This document shows, piece by piece, positions 1-6,812 of a stretch of DNA of 16,156 nt. Origin of the DNA: CAZBEA01 sp964519355. GTDB taxonomy: Bacteria > Patescibacteriota > Microgenomatia > Levybacterales > GWA1-39-11. Position 1 is the first letter of the stretch. Every line of letters starts with the position of its first letter. The notes below the pieces were generated by a model. It worked only from the letters and a program-made list of their open reading frames with translations. It made no database searches and was not told where the DNA came from. Both the position numbers and the translations under genes were made by a program. The stretch covers positions 1-16,156 of the forward strand of contig CAZFJW010000029.1 in NCBI GenBank assembly GCA_964519355.1. Direction: 5' to 3'.

Positions 1-419
1 GTGGAGATGGGGAGGTATGACCTCCCGTCCAAAAATTATTATCAAAAAACATCTACAAGCATAGTCAACTTTTAATTGTCGTCTTATCCTGATCCTGCTG
101 ACCGGAAAGATAATTCCTAGATTTTTATTTTTGAGCAAAAACCAAATCACATTTTTACTCTATCTCAAACATTGTTTATACCCACGACCTATCCGTTTGA
201 GAAAAGAAACGGTGTGGATACGGCTGCGTTAAGCAGCTAGACGTGCGTATGCAGGAGTGACTCCTGTAACTCCGTCTACAACATTAGAGGCGAACCTTCT
301 AATGTTACGGCTGATGGATGTACCTTCAGCATTTATTTTTTGAGTCTGTTTTACGGCTATTACTCGAAGCCGGCTTGCAGTTATTAAAGAACAATTCTTG
401 TCGATACAATTGCATCCCC
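1..419 (-). ncRNA. ssrA: Transfer-messenger RNA (tmRNA), 3' end at the window edge
   Basis: Rescues stalled ribosomes by acting first as an alanyl-tRNA and then as an mRNA for a degradation tag. Read on the minus strand, the 5' end GGGGATG (419-413) pairs with CATCTCC (9-3) as a 7-bp acceptor stem with one G-U pair. A D-loop-like TATCGAC follows. The 3' part carries the family hallmark GACTATGCTTGTAGATG and then GGACG before the T-arm, close to the E. coli TGACTAAGCATGTAG...GGACG. The resume region CAAAAAATAAAT|GCT (339-328) matches E. coli CAAAAAATAGTC|GCA. The tag frame ends in LAA-TAA with the stop inside a P5-like hairpin (237-223). A CGGCT/AGCCG stem downstream of the 5' end fits PK1, and the hairpin at 192-211 fits a later pseudoknot. 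The last two bases of a 3' CCA, if encoded, lie beyond position 1. Oddities are a long structured tag frame and a T-loop without TTC. The gene lies 58 nt downstream of comF on the same strand but has its own promoter. Confidence 0.94.
229..330 (-). other. tmRNA tag reading frame, 33 codons plus TAA
   Basis: The frame opens with the resume codon GCT (330-328), placed just after the A-rich pre-resume stretch, and closes with TAA (231-229). The tag begins AEGTSISRN and ends TPAYARLAA, so the C-terminal AYA..LAA resembles the ALAA end of common tags that ClpXP recognises. Most bacterial tags are roughly 8 to 20 residues; this one has 33, with an arginine-rich centre. Three hairpins occupy most of the frame: 330-310, 306-280 (9-bp perfect stem), and 278-238 with an inner CAGGAG/CTCCTG stem. 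A later resume point is possible but would lose the match to the conserved pre-resume sequence. Confidence 0.8.
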
Positions 420-428
420 AAGGCGTTT

Positions 429-457
429 ATTATACCAAAATGAAGCTAAACAATCAA
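429..457 (-). promoter_or_regulatory. ssrA promoter, sigma-70 type
   Basis: On the minus strand, TTGATT (457-452), a 17-nt spacer, and a perfect TATAAT (434-429) preceded by TGG, which gives an extended -10. The predicted start is near 422, about three bases before the mature 5' end of tmRNA at 419. This fits a short leader trimmed by RNase P. It is the best -10 in the window, as expected for an abundant RNA. It lies between the comF stop and ssrA. Confidence 0.85.
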
Positions 458-477
458 ATTCAAGATGAATTTTACAA

Positions 478-1182
478 TCATTTTTCTTCATGGCCCAAAG
501 CAACACCATACACTTTTTGCACTCCATTTCTTTTTAGGACATTTGCACATTCCAAAAGTGTGGCGCCTGTTGTAGTAATATCATCAACTAAAAATACTGT
601 GCATCCCCGAATGTGCTCTCTTTTTAATATCGCAAATGCTCCTTTTATATTTTCATGACGTTCTGACTTTGGCAGTTTGAATTGAGGAGTAGTATTTTTC
701 TTTCTTACAAGAATATCTTTTAAGTATTTGCTTCCAAGTTTTTTTGATACATATTCTGCTAATAATTCTGATTGGTTGTATCCTCTGGTTTTTTGACGTT
801 TCTCGTGAAGTGGAACTGATATAAATGCACATTCACCTTTTTGCATATCTTTCATTAGAGTCTCATTCTGAATAAAACCTTCATATAAAAAATCACCTAA
901 TACGCGTGTTAGGTCTGAAAGGTGAGGATTGTATTTATATTGATAGATAATTTTTTTAAGAAGCCCGTGATAGTTAAGAATTGGAAAGACACCATCAATT
1001 GAATATTTACCCTCACATTTTGGGTGAGTAAGACCATTATATGATGCATGACCGCATACTCCGCAAAAATATTTTTGAGCAAATGAAATTTTTGCAAAAC
1101 ACGAAGAACAAAGATACTCTCCAAATTTTTTACATCCCACACATCTTTTTGGGAAAATAAAATCGAGCAGTGATTCGAGCAT
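478..1182 (-). CDS. comF: ComF-family amidophosphoribosyltransferase-like protein
   Basis: Protein of 234 residues with the ComF layout. The N-terminal part carries cysteine pairs CVGC (14-17), CSSC (25-28) and CGVC (40-43), expected to bind zinc. The C-terminal half is a type I phosphoribosyltransferase fold with the PRPP-binding motif VFLVDDITTTGAT (196-208). The conserved KTRGYNQSE (131-139) is also typical of the family. In naturally competent bacteria ComF supports uptake of transforming DNA, but many homologues are simply called phosphoribosyltransferases and the substrate is unknown. Length is normal for the family. It starts 30 nt after the stop of the upstream zinc-ribbon gene, so it is probably the last protein gene of the riboswitch-controlled transcript. 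No Shine-Dalgarno motif precedes the ATG. The stop is TGA. Confidence 0.9.
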   Translation of the reverse strand: MLESLLDFIFPKRCVGCKKFGEYLCSSCFAKISFAQKYFCGVCGHASYNGLTHPKCEGKYSIDGVFPILNYHGLLKKIIYQYKYNPHLSDLTRVLGDFLYEGFIQNETLMKDMQKGECAFISVPLHEKRQKTRGYNQSELLAEYVSKKLGSKYLKDILVRKKNTTPQFKLPKSERHENIKGAFAILKREHIRGCTVFLVDDITTTGATLLECANVLKRNGVQKVYGVALGHEEK

Positions 1183-1212
1183 ACTTTTTTATTTTAGACT
1201 TTTGAATAAAAT

Positions 1213-2286
1213 TTAGCATGCAACTTTATCACTTCCACAATGCTGACACGCTCTTAAAAGCTCGCCTTCTGGACGAATATTTATCAGGTGGCATGTCGGA
1301 CATTCAAAGGTTCTCCCTCCATGCTCATCATCACGAAGAGTCATTCCGAAAATATCACTGCTTGACCCTGTTGACCCGCAGCTTCCTCGTTCAATTGGAG
1401 GCTCGTATCCGTATTCATCGATAATGTCATCCAGGCGAATTTTCTTCGGAATTCTAACAATGTTCTGCTGCATCCTGTCTTTTAGTTCAAGCGCCATATT
1501 CTCAAGCGCATAAAGGGCCTTTTGTCTTACATCTTGTGGGCTAAACCTGACATGAGCAATAAGATCCCGAATTGCAGGACGCAATTGATATAAAATTTCC
1601 TTTAAATTCTCTTGATTCTCACTTCCGAGTCCTGCAAAATTTTCTTTTAAAAGGCTCTTCATTTCAAAGTCTTCAAAATCACGCCGTGCAACAATTGGAT
1701 TTGCAATAAAATCCTCAGCCTTCGCAAGATCTACATCAAGTCCGGTTACGTGAGAAAAGAATGCATTGTACTCATCAATTTTTGCCTTATCAACACGAAT
1801 TGCAGTCATCTTGAGCTCTTTTTTACCCCCATCTCTTTCTTGAATTTTTCCATGATAAACGAATCCATAATCTCCATATCCTTCACTACTATCTCCTGGA
1901 GGGCTTCCCCATACAAGAGTGTCTCCTTCTTTTGCAAAGCGAAGTGCAGTGTCTAATTTTTTAAATGCCTCAAGCTCTGCCTCCTCACGATATGTCGACT
2001 GCCCATTCTGAATTCGTACATCCAGTGCTTTTTGTGTCTTTTCCTGCATTGATTCCCCCCGATAAGAATCTCTAACCCCCCACACTCCATCTTGTGAAGA
2101 AAAATCCAAACCATACGTATATTCGGGGATTTTCAGCCGATATTCTGCTAGGTATGAAACAACGTCATCTTCTATTTCCTGGTCAGTCACATGAGGTGAA
2201 TACTCAAGTGAGAATGCATAATTCTTTTGGGTTTCTCTGGGCAGTTCCTGCTGGCGATATTGGCCAAGTTCTACAATATTAGTCAT
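1213..2286 (-). CDS. Unknown protein with C-terminal zinc ribbon
   Basis: Protein of 357 residues that I do not recognise. It has no signal peptide or membrane segment, so it is probably cytoplasmic. The C-terminus holds a likely zinc ribbon, with C329, C332, C347 and C350 in a CPTC-N14-CQHC arrangement, plus a terminal C357. The central part (about 60-160) is rich in Gly, Asp and aromatic residues, including SEGYGDYGFVYHGKI. The stretch from about 205 to 290 is likely helical. The start codon overlaps the end of the adenosyltransferase gene by 8 nt (ATGACTAA), so the two are probably translationally coupled and co-regulated by the upstream riboswitch. A role in cobalamin handling or nucleotide metabolism is suggested only by position. 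A domain of this type could bind nucleic acid or another protein. Confidence 0.8.
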   Translation of the reverse strand: MTNIVELGQYRQQELPRETQKNYAFSLEYSPHVTDQEIEDDVVSYLAEYRLKIPEYTYGLDFSSQDGVWGVRDSYRGESMQEKTQKALDVRIQNGQSTYREEAELEAFKKLDTALRFAKEGDTLVWGSPPGDSSEGYGDYGFVYHGKIQERDGGKKELKMTAIRVDKAKIDEYNAFFSHVTGLDVDLAKAEDFIANPIVARRDFEDFEMKSLLKENFAGLGSENQENLKEILYQLRPAIRDLIAHVRFSPQDVRQKALYALENMALELKDRMQQNIVRIPKKIRLDDIIDEYGYEPPIERGSCGSTGSSSDIFGMTLRDDEHGGRTFECPTCHLINIRPEGELLRACQHCGSDKVAC

Positions 2287-2827
2287 GAATCCATGGGATA
2301 TCTTTTTGTTTATTTTTAAAATTTACGTATCGAGCCATAGTAAAAAAGAGGTCTGAAAGGCGATTTATATACACAAGCACTGATGGATCAATAGTTTCTG
2401 TACTATTTAATTCAACAAGTCTTCGCTCTGCACGACGAGAAACAGTACGCGCAAGATGTAAAAAAGAAGAGGACGATGACCCTCCAGGCAGAATAAATGA
2501 TGTAAGAGGTGGCAATTCTTTGGTCATCTTATCTATCTCCTCTTCGTATTGGGTGACATGCGGATGAATTGCCTGCAATAATTTTTTTTGTGCGGGACTA
2601 GCCAAGTACGATCCGATATTAAAAAGGTCATTCTGAATAGTCGCAAGAACTTTTTTTAAATCTTTCTCATATTTTTTCTCTCCAAAAGAAGAAACAATAA
2701 TTCCAAGAATTGAATTTAATTCATCAATTGTTCCATATGCCTCAACTCGGATATGGTTTTTGGGAACTCGTATTCCTGACCCAAGAGAAGTCATCCCCTG
2801 ATCACCCTTTTTTGTATAAATTTTCAT
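2279..2827 (-). CDS. pduO: PduO-type cob(I)alamin adenosyltransferase (ATR)
   Basis: Transfers the 5'-deoxyadenosyl group of ATP to cob(I)alamin, giving adenosylcobalamin, the cofactor that NrdJ in the same operon needs. The 182-residue protein has the family signatures in order: the N-terminal ATP-binding segment YTKKGDQGMTSL (4-15), RVEAYGTIDELNS (27-39), FILPGG (111-116), RTVSRRAERR (127-136) and NRLSDLFFTMARYVN (155-169). Length is normal for a PduO/MMAB-type trimeric enzyme. The start at 2827 lies only 10 nt after the U-tract of a terminator and is preceded by a cobalamin riboswitch, which independently supports the assignment. No Shine-Dalgarno motif is visible. No cobalamin synthesis genes are in the window, so a salvage role is likely. 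Confidence 0.95.
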   Translation of the reverse strand: MKIYTKKGDQGMTSLGSGIRVPKNHIRVEAYGTIDELNSILGIIVSSFGEKKYEKDLKKVLATIQNDLFNIGSYLASPAQKKLLQAIHPHVTQYEEEIDKMTKELPPLTSFILPGGSSSSSFLHLARTVSRRAERRLVELNSTETIDPSVLVYINRLSDLFFTMARYVNFKNKQKDIPWIHD

Positions 2828-2837
2828 GTTTTAAAAT

Positions 2838-2864
2838 AAAAAAAACTCGCCGTAAGCGAGCTTT
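2838..2864 (-). terminator. Intrinsic terminator of the cobalamin riboswitch
   Basis: On the minus strand, the stem CTCGC (2860-2856), loop TTACG, GCGAG (2850-2846) is followed by eight consecutive U residues (2845-2838). AAAG upstream (2864-2861) can extend the stem against the first U residues. It ends 10 nt before the adenosyltransferase ATG and about 50 nt after riboswitch P1. It could also serve as the end of the nrdR-nrdJ transcript. Confidence 0.88.
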
Positions 2865-2900
2865 GGGTTTGAGGAGAGTTCAAACAATAAAGCCTGCTCG
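2857..2900 (-). promoter_or_regulatory. Predicted antiterminator of the riboswitch
   Basis: CGAG and CTTT (2900-2897 and 2892-2889, separated by bulged CAGG) can pair with AAAG and CTCG (2864-2857). The second arm contains most of the 5' arm of the terminator, so the two structures are mutually exclusive. The loop between the arms folds into its own 6-bp hairpin GTTTGA/TCAAAC (2885-2867). This is the expected expression platform of a transcriptional OFF switch: ligand binding should disfavour the antiterminator. The pairing was found by eye and no folding energies were computed. Confidence 0.65.
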
Positions 2901-2912
2901 GGCGAAGAGTAC

Positions 2913-3005
2913 ATTTTGCAGTTTTCTGGCTATATCCAAAAATAATATTTCGGAGATTACAGTTGCGGCACAGCCACGGATTCACACCGTGATTACCTGC
3001 AAAAT
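2913..3005 (-). promoter_or_regulatory. Cobalamin (adenosylcobalamin) riboswitch aptamer
   Basis: On the minus strand the P1 helix ATTTTGCAG (3005-2997) pairs perfectly over 9 bp with CTGCAAAAT (2921-2913). Inside lies the conserved core CGGTGTGAATCCGTGGCTG, then TGCCGCAACTGTAA, matching the cobalamin riboswitch consensus GGTG-N-AATCC...GCTG..CCGCAACTGT. A B12-box-like AGCCAGAAAACTGC follows on the 3' side. The aptamer begins 16 nt after the nrdJ stop codon and is followed by the antiterminator and terminator. It therefore appears to control the adenosyltransferase and the genes after it, not nrdJ. Confidence 0.94.
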
Positions 3006-3021
3006 TCAAAAAATAAAAGAT

Positions 3022-5478
3022 CTAGCACTGCGAGTATCCGCAGCTATAACACTTCTTACATCCTTCTTCGTTTGCAAGAGTTCCTGCTCCGCATGAAGGA
3101 CAAAGATCAAATAAATTTGTGTCAAAACTTGATGGAGCATGCGGCGCTGTCTGAAGCGGAAGCTGGGTTACGCTTGGTCCAAAATCTGCAGCAACGGCTG
3201 GAGTCATTTGAATTGTTTCTGGAAGATACCCGTTGCCATTTGAGGCGCCATTTAGAAGGGCTGCTTTAATCTCTGATTGGTCCTCAACCTTTCCATTAAC
3301 CGAATATTTATAATGACGTGCCAATACTTTTGCCACAGCATCAGGAAGAGAACGAACCTGATTCGGTCCAAATCCTACAGCCCGAGAGCCTCCAATGCCG
3401 GTGAGCTCTGAAACGATTTTTTTCATGCGGTCTTTCTGTGGAACCGGGCTATGAAGTCGAAGCGTAAATGAAATGACACGTCCTAATGCATCGGCCATTG
3501 CCTGAACATCAGAGCCTGACTTACCGTTATTAATAAACACTTCAAATGGATTTCCTTTGTCGTCGTGATTGATTGTGACATATGTCTTTCCAACTGGGGA
3601 TTCTGTTGCGATAGTTACCCCTTCTACCATCATTGGACGTGGAACATCTGGGTGAAGCGGGATAGTAACCTGTGGCACAACTGGCTTTTCCTCAACTTTT
3701 GGTGCCTCAGCACGCTCTAGAACTCCTTCGCGAGATCCCTCTCTCATGTAAGCAATTCCTTTGCATCCCAATTTGTAGGCCATTGTGTAGAGTCTTTTTA
3801 CATCCTCGACAGTGTGGGTTCGCGGTGCATTTACTGTCTTTGATATTGAAGCATCAACATATTTTTGAATAACACCTTGCACTTTTACATGATCCTCAGG
3901 CGAGAGGTCATTTGCTGAGACGAAATAATCAGGCCTTTTGATCTTTCCTTCTTCCAGTTCTTTCCCGTGCTTTTTGTACCATTCATCATAGATATAATGT
4001 CGAACGATATGCACTCCGAGCCTATCTTTTCTCTTGAATTCAAATTCATACACTGGCTCAATTCCTGAAGTTGTGTTGGACATAAGCGATGTGGATCCCG
4101 TTGGAGCCTGCATGAGAAGAAGAGAGTTTCTGATCCCGTATTTTGCAATATCTGCTTGAAGATCTTCTGGAAGAGTTTTTATAAAGAGTCCTTGTGGGAA
4201 TTTTTCCTTGTCAAATTTTGGAAAAGCGCCCTTCTCCCGTGCGATTTCAACTGAGGCCCTATATGCCTCCTCACAAATAATTCTGTACACTTTGTCGATG
4301 AATTTCAGCGATTCCTCAGAACCATATCTCATGTGAAGTTTTATGAGCATGTCCCCAAGACCCATTGTTCCCAGTCCTATTCTTCGCTCACCCTCATATT
4401 GTGTTTTTCTGATCCCTTCAAAAATGTATGGATCCATCTCAACGACATTATCTTGAAGTCTGACCGCAACGCGTGTTACTTTTCGGAGCATTGCAAAATC
4501 AAATTTCCCTTTCTTTTCAATATCTCCTCCCAGAACAAGAGACGAAAGATTGATCGATCCTAAGTTACAAACTCCCCATGCAGGAAGACCTTCTTCTCCA
4601 CAAGGATTTACACAGATTATTTTGTTCCAATACCAGTTGTTGTAATATTTGTTGTATCGTTCCATAAATACAATTCCTGGTTCAGCAGAGGCCCATGCAG
4701 CCTGAGCAATAAGATCCCACATGTAGCGAGCCTTTACAGTCTTATGAACAATAACTTTTTTACCCATGGCCTTCCATGCATAAATATCCCCGTCCCATTT
4801 TTGGTCATATTCAGGATCGTCACGATCAGGGAACAAAAGATCCCAGTCAGCATCTTTTTCAACTGCTTCCATAAAAGAATCAGACACACAGACTGAAAGG
4901 TTAGCCCCATTAATTCTTGTGAGATCTTTTTTAACTGTTATAAATTCTTCAATATCAGGATGCCAGTCCCACAGCATAAGCATCAGAGCACCGCGTCTTG
5001 TTCCGCCTTGCTGAATTATGTCACGTGTTGCAAGAGAAAATAGTTCTGCCCAGTTAATTGGCCCAGATGAAAATCCATTTACTTTCTTTACTCTCTCTCC
5101 TCGAGGTCTGAGTGATGAGAGATTAAAGCCAACGCCACCACCGTGAGCCATGATTTCAACCATTTGTTTTAGGGTGTCAATAATTCCGTCTCTTGAATCT
5201 TTCGGGGATGGGATAACAAAACAATTATAATAGGTTACATCATATCCGGTACCTGCCCCTGCCAGGATTCTTCCTCCGGGGACATAACGAAAATCAGTTA
5301 GTGCTTCCTGGAATTGTTTTTCCCATTTCTTTCTATCTTCTTTCTTTTCAAGTTCTGCTGCTGCCTTGGCAATTCGGAGCCACATCTCGTCAGGAGTTTT
5401 TTCAATTGGATTGCCTTTTTTGTCTTTGACTGAATATCTGTCTAAAAATACTTTTTCTGATAACCCTGTTAATTTCAT
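3022..5478 (-). CDS. nrdJ: Adenosylcobalamin-dependent (class II) ribonucleotide reductase
   Basis: Reduces ribonucleotides to deoxyribonucleotides with a thiyl radical generated from adenosylcobalamin. The 818-residue chain has the active-site motif NPCGEE (291-296; N291, thiyl-radical C293, E295). It also has the redox cysteines C86 (YYNCFV) and C304 (GVCNLGSINL), 11 residues after C293 as in Thermotoga NrdJ. AHGGGVGFNLSSLRPRG (111-127) and APTGSTS...SGIEP (458-474) are conserved RNR segments. A TSCPD-like region (about 615-725) precedes a Cys-rich tail (C793, C796, C807, C810, C813, C818) that should carry reducing equivalents and/or bind zinc. No N-terminal ATP-cone is present, so overall-activity control by dATP within the enzyme is not expected. 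It follows nrdR by 80 nt on the same strand and is close to the Thermotoga enzyme in length. Confidence 0.97.
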   Translation of the reverse strand: MKLTGLSEKVFLDRYSVKDKKGNPIEKTPDEMWLRIAKAAAELEKKEDRKKWEKQFQEALTDFRYVPGGRILAGAGTGYDVTYYNCFVIPSPKDSRDGIIDTLKQMVEIMAHGGGVGFNLSSLRPRGERVKKVNGFSSGPINWAELFSLATRDIIQQGGTRRGALMLMLWDWHPDIEEFITVKKDLTRINGANLSVCVSDSFMEAVEKDADWDLLFPDRDDPEYDQKWDGDIYAWKAMGKKVIVHKTVKARYMWDLIAQAAWASAEPGIVFMERYNKYYNNWYWNKIICVNPCGEEGLPAWGVCNLGSINLSSLVLGGDIEKKGKFDFAMLRKVTRVAVRLQDNVVEMDPYIFEGIRKTQYEGERRIGLGTMGLGDMLIKLHMRYGSEESLKFIDKVYRIICEEAYRASVEIAREKGAFPKFDKEKFPQGLFIKTLPEDLQADIAKYGIRNSLLLMQAPTGSTSLMSNTTSGIEPVYEFEFKRKDRLGVHIVRHYIYDEWYKKHGKELEEGKIKRPDYFVSANDLSPEDHVKVQGVIQKYVDASISKTVNAPRTHTVEDVKRLYTMAYKLGCKGIAYMREGSREGVLERAEAPKVEEKPVVPQVTIPLHPDVPRPMMVEGVTIATESPVGKTYVTINHDDKGNPFEVFINNGKSGSDVQAMADALGRVISFTLRLHSPVPQKDRMKKIVSELTGIGGSRAVGFGPNQVRSLPDAVAKVLARHYKYSVNGKVEDQSEIKAALLNGASNGNGYLPETIQMTPAVAADFGPSVTQLPLQTAPHAPSSFDTNLFDLCPSCGAGTLANEEGCKKCYSCGYSQC

Positions 5479-5502
5479 ATTAATTTTTATGTATAAAAAT
5501 CG

Positions 5503-5520
5503 TTTATTAAGTTTATTAAG
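5503..5520 (-). repeat. Tandem 9-bp repeat between nrdR and nrdJ
   Basis: TTTATTAAG on the plus strand occurs twice head-to-tail (5503-5511 and 5512-5520) in the AT-rich 80-nt gap between nrdR and nrdJ. A TATACA hexamer lies between it and the nrdJ ATG on the minus strand, but no matching -35 is visible. An internal nrdJ promoter is possible but weakly supported. No NrdR box is seen in this gap. Confidence 0.45.
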
Positions 5521-5558
5521 ATAGTTCTTCTGCTAAATATTAAAACTTAACATTCTAA

Positions 5559-6008
5559 CTATTTCAATAACTTTTTTAGTTCTTTTTCAAAATCTTCCAA
5601 ATCCAAAAATTGCCTAAAGACACTTGCAAACCTAATGTAAGCAATTTTATCGAGCTTTTTCAGTCTAAGCGCTACCATATTCCCTATTTTTTTACTTTCC
5701 ACTTCTACCGTATCTGCTGCCAAAAGCTCTCGCTCAATCTCATCTACTATAGTGTCGATCTGTTCAACCGAAATGTCTGTCTTTTCGCATGCCTTGATTA
5801 CCCCGCCTCGCAATTTGTTTCGGTCAAATTGCTCTCTTTTTCCGTTTTTCTTTTTTACAATAAGTGTAATCGTTTCTATCCTTTCGTACGTTGTAAAACG
5901 CTTGGCGCACCCATCACAAATACGTCTTCTTCGAATGTGGGACCCATCCTCTGAGACTCGTGTTTCAGAAACTTCTGTGTTGGTGCTGGCGCAATATGGA
6001 CATTTCAT
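5559..6008 (-). CDS. nrdR: Transcriptional repressor NrdR
   Basis: Represses ribonucleotide reductase genes when its ATP-cone senses adenine (deoxy)nucleotides. The 149-residue protein has the N-terminal zinc ribbon with C3, C6, C31 and C34, followed by the diagnostic RFTTYERIE (37-45). The ATP-cone covers about 47-137, including GKREQFDRNKL and the IAYIRFASVFRQF end. Length is typical. It is the first gene of the nrdR-nrdJ unit and has an NrdR box inside its own promoter, so autoregulation is expected. No Shine-Dalgarno motif precedes the ATG. The leader predicted from the promoter is about 69 nt. Confidence 0.97.
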   Translation of the reverse strand: MKCPYCASTNTEVSETRVSEDGSHIRRRRICDGCAKRFTTYERIETITLIVKKKNGKREQFDRNKLRGGVIKACEKTDISVEQIDTIVDEIERELLAADTVEVESKKIGNMVALRLKKLDKIAYIRFASVFRQFLDLEDFEKELKKLLK

Positions 6009-6059
6009 ATATATGAGCGAATAAATTGTTAAATGAGCATGATTTTGTTGTTATTCAAA

Positions 6060-6075
6060 ATCGATTATTTAGTGC
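6060..6075. promoter_or_regulatory. Possible second NrdR box, degenerate
   Basis: ATCGATTATTTAGTGC keeps one good half (TTTAGTG, compare TATAGTG in the strong box read on the same strand). It lies 32 bp from the strong box, centre to centre. NrdR boxes usually come in pairs about 31-32 bp apart, so position supports a site that sequence alone would not. It falls just after the predicted transcription start. Confidence 0.45.
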
Positions 6076-6083
6076 CACGAATC

Positions 6084-6112
6084 ATCGTAGAACACTATAT
6101 CTGTAATGTCAA
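6084..6112 (-). promoter_or_regulatory. nrdR-nrdJ promoter
   Basis: On the minus strand, a perfect TTGACA (6112-6107), a 17-nt spacer and TACGAT (6089-6084). The predicted start is near 6077. The spacer contains a good NrdR box, so a bound repressor would cover the promoter. Confidence 0.75.
6092..6107. promoter_or_regulatory. NrdR box, strong
   Basis: ACACTATATCTGTAAT closely follows the NrdR box pattern ACAC-AT-rich-TGT. It lies in the spacer and touches the -35 of the nrdR promoter, 84 nt upstream of the nrdR start codon. Confidence 0.75.
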
Positions 6113-6237
6113 CTGCTAACAACTATGTCAAACTGTGGCAAGTGTTTTTTTAGCTTCAGAGCTGTTTTTTAAAAAATACTTTAGGCTGCTCTTTCGAGAG
6201 GGCAAGAAAATATGAGGTTTTTATGTATTCAAAACTG

Positions 6238-6798
6238 CTATTTTTTCTCGTTTTTATTAATCTCTTTTTGTACAATTTTCTGAAATTCTACCATTCTGCT
6301 ACGCTCAGAGCTGTAAAAATCTTGGTGTTCTTTTGGAATAAACAAAGTGTAGTCATCCATCAGTTCTATATGTTTGGAAATTGAAAGCAACATTTTTTCA
6401 TATAGATCACTCGTTTGTTTTTTTTCTTGTGCTGTTTTTTGTGCGGCGCTGAGCGCATGATGGAAATAATTGTTACTTTTTGATATAGCAATAACAGCCT
6501 CTTCAGTCTTTCCTTTTTCAATTAAAATTTGCCCAGCAAACATTCTCTTGTCTGATGTGAGGAGGTTAAATTCGGCACGCTTGCGAGTGTCATTAATAAG
6601 CATTGAGACAAGCCTGTCTCTGGTTGCTTTCATGAAATAAAACGGATTATCTGGAAGTATGCCAGGATACGCAAGAAAATAGTTTACATTTACCCGTGGA
6701 GCAGCTGATGGAGATGATGTTTCTGCAGCAAAAATATTACTGTTAAATATAAATACAAACAATAAAATGAACAGAAAAATTGATCTTATTTTTGTCAT
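6238..6798 (-). CDS. Secreted DUF5667-like protein
   Basis: Protein of 186 residues with a clear signal peptide: a charged start (MTKIR), a hydrophobic core to about residue 20, and a probable cut near IFA-AE (about 24). The mature part has the motif PGILPDNPFYFMK (45-57) followed by an amphipathic helical region. That motif is the hallmark of DUF5667 proteins, common in CPR and some other bacteria and of unknown function. The rest (60-186) is predicted helical and rich in Lys and Glu, without cysteine. It is divergent from the VirB6-like gene with a 131-nt region between the two start codons, so shared control is possible. A cell-envelope or periplasmic helical-bundle role is inference only. 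Confidence 0.75.
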   Translation of the reverse strand: MTKIRSIFLFILLFVFIFNSNIFAAETSSPSAAPRVNVNYFLAYPGILPDNPFYFMKATRDRLVSMLINDTRKRAEFNLLTSDKRMFAGQILIEKGKTEEAVIAISKSNNYFHHALSAAQKTAQEKKQTSDLYEKMLLSISKHIELMDDYTLFIPKEHQDFYSSERSRMVEFQKIVQKEINKNEKK

Positions 6799-6812
6799 TT
6801 TGAATTGAGCTG

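Noticed and set aside
478..480. Recoded UGA (Gracilibacteria/SR1 code)
   Set aside because: TGA ends comF and the fused pilin gene at sensible family lengths, and no in-frame TGA interrupts any gene.
398..658. Plus-strand 86-codon frame opposite comF and ssrA
   Set aside because: It overlaps the tmRNA promoter and a well-supported comF gene, and has no family resemblance.
2824..3009. Minus-strand 61-codon open frame across the riboswitch
   Set aside because: It reads through the conserved aptamer core and terminator. The RNA structure explains the sequence better and the peptide has no coding character.
6150..6215. Possible terminators between the DUF5667-like gene and nrdR
   Set aside because: AGCT-tcag-AGCT before six T's on the plus strand has a 4-bp stem and no plus-strand gene ahead of it. 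The minus-strand CTCT/AGAG hairpin is 4 bp and separated from its T-tract. Both are too weak to call.
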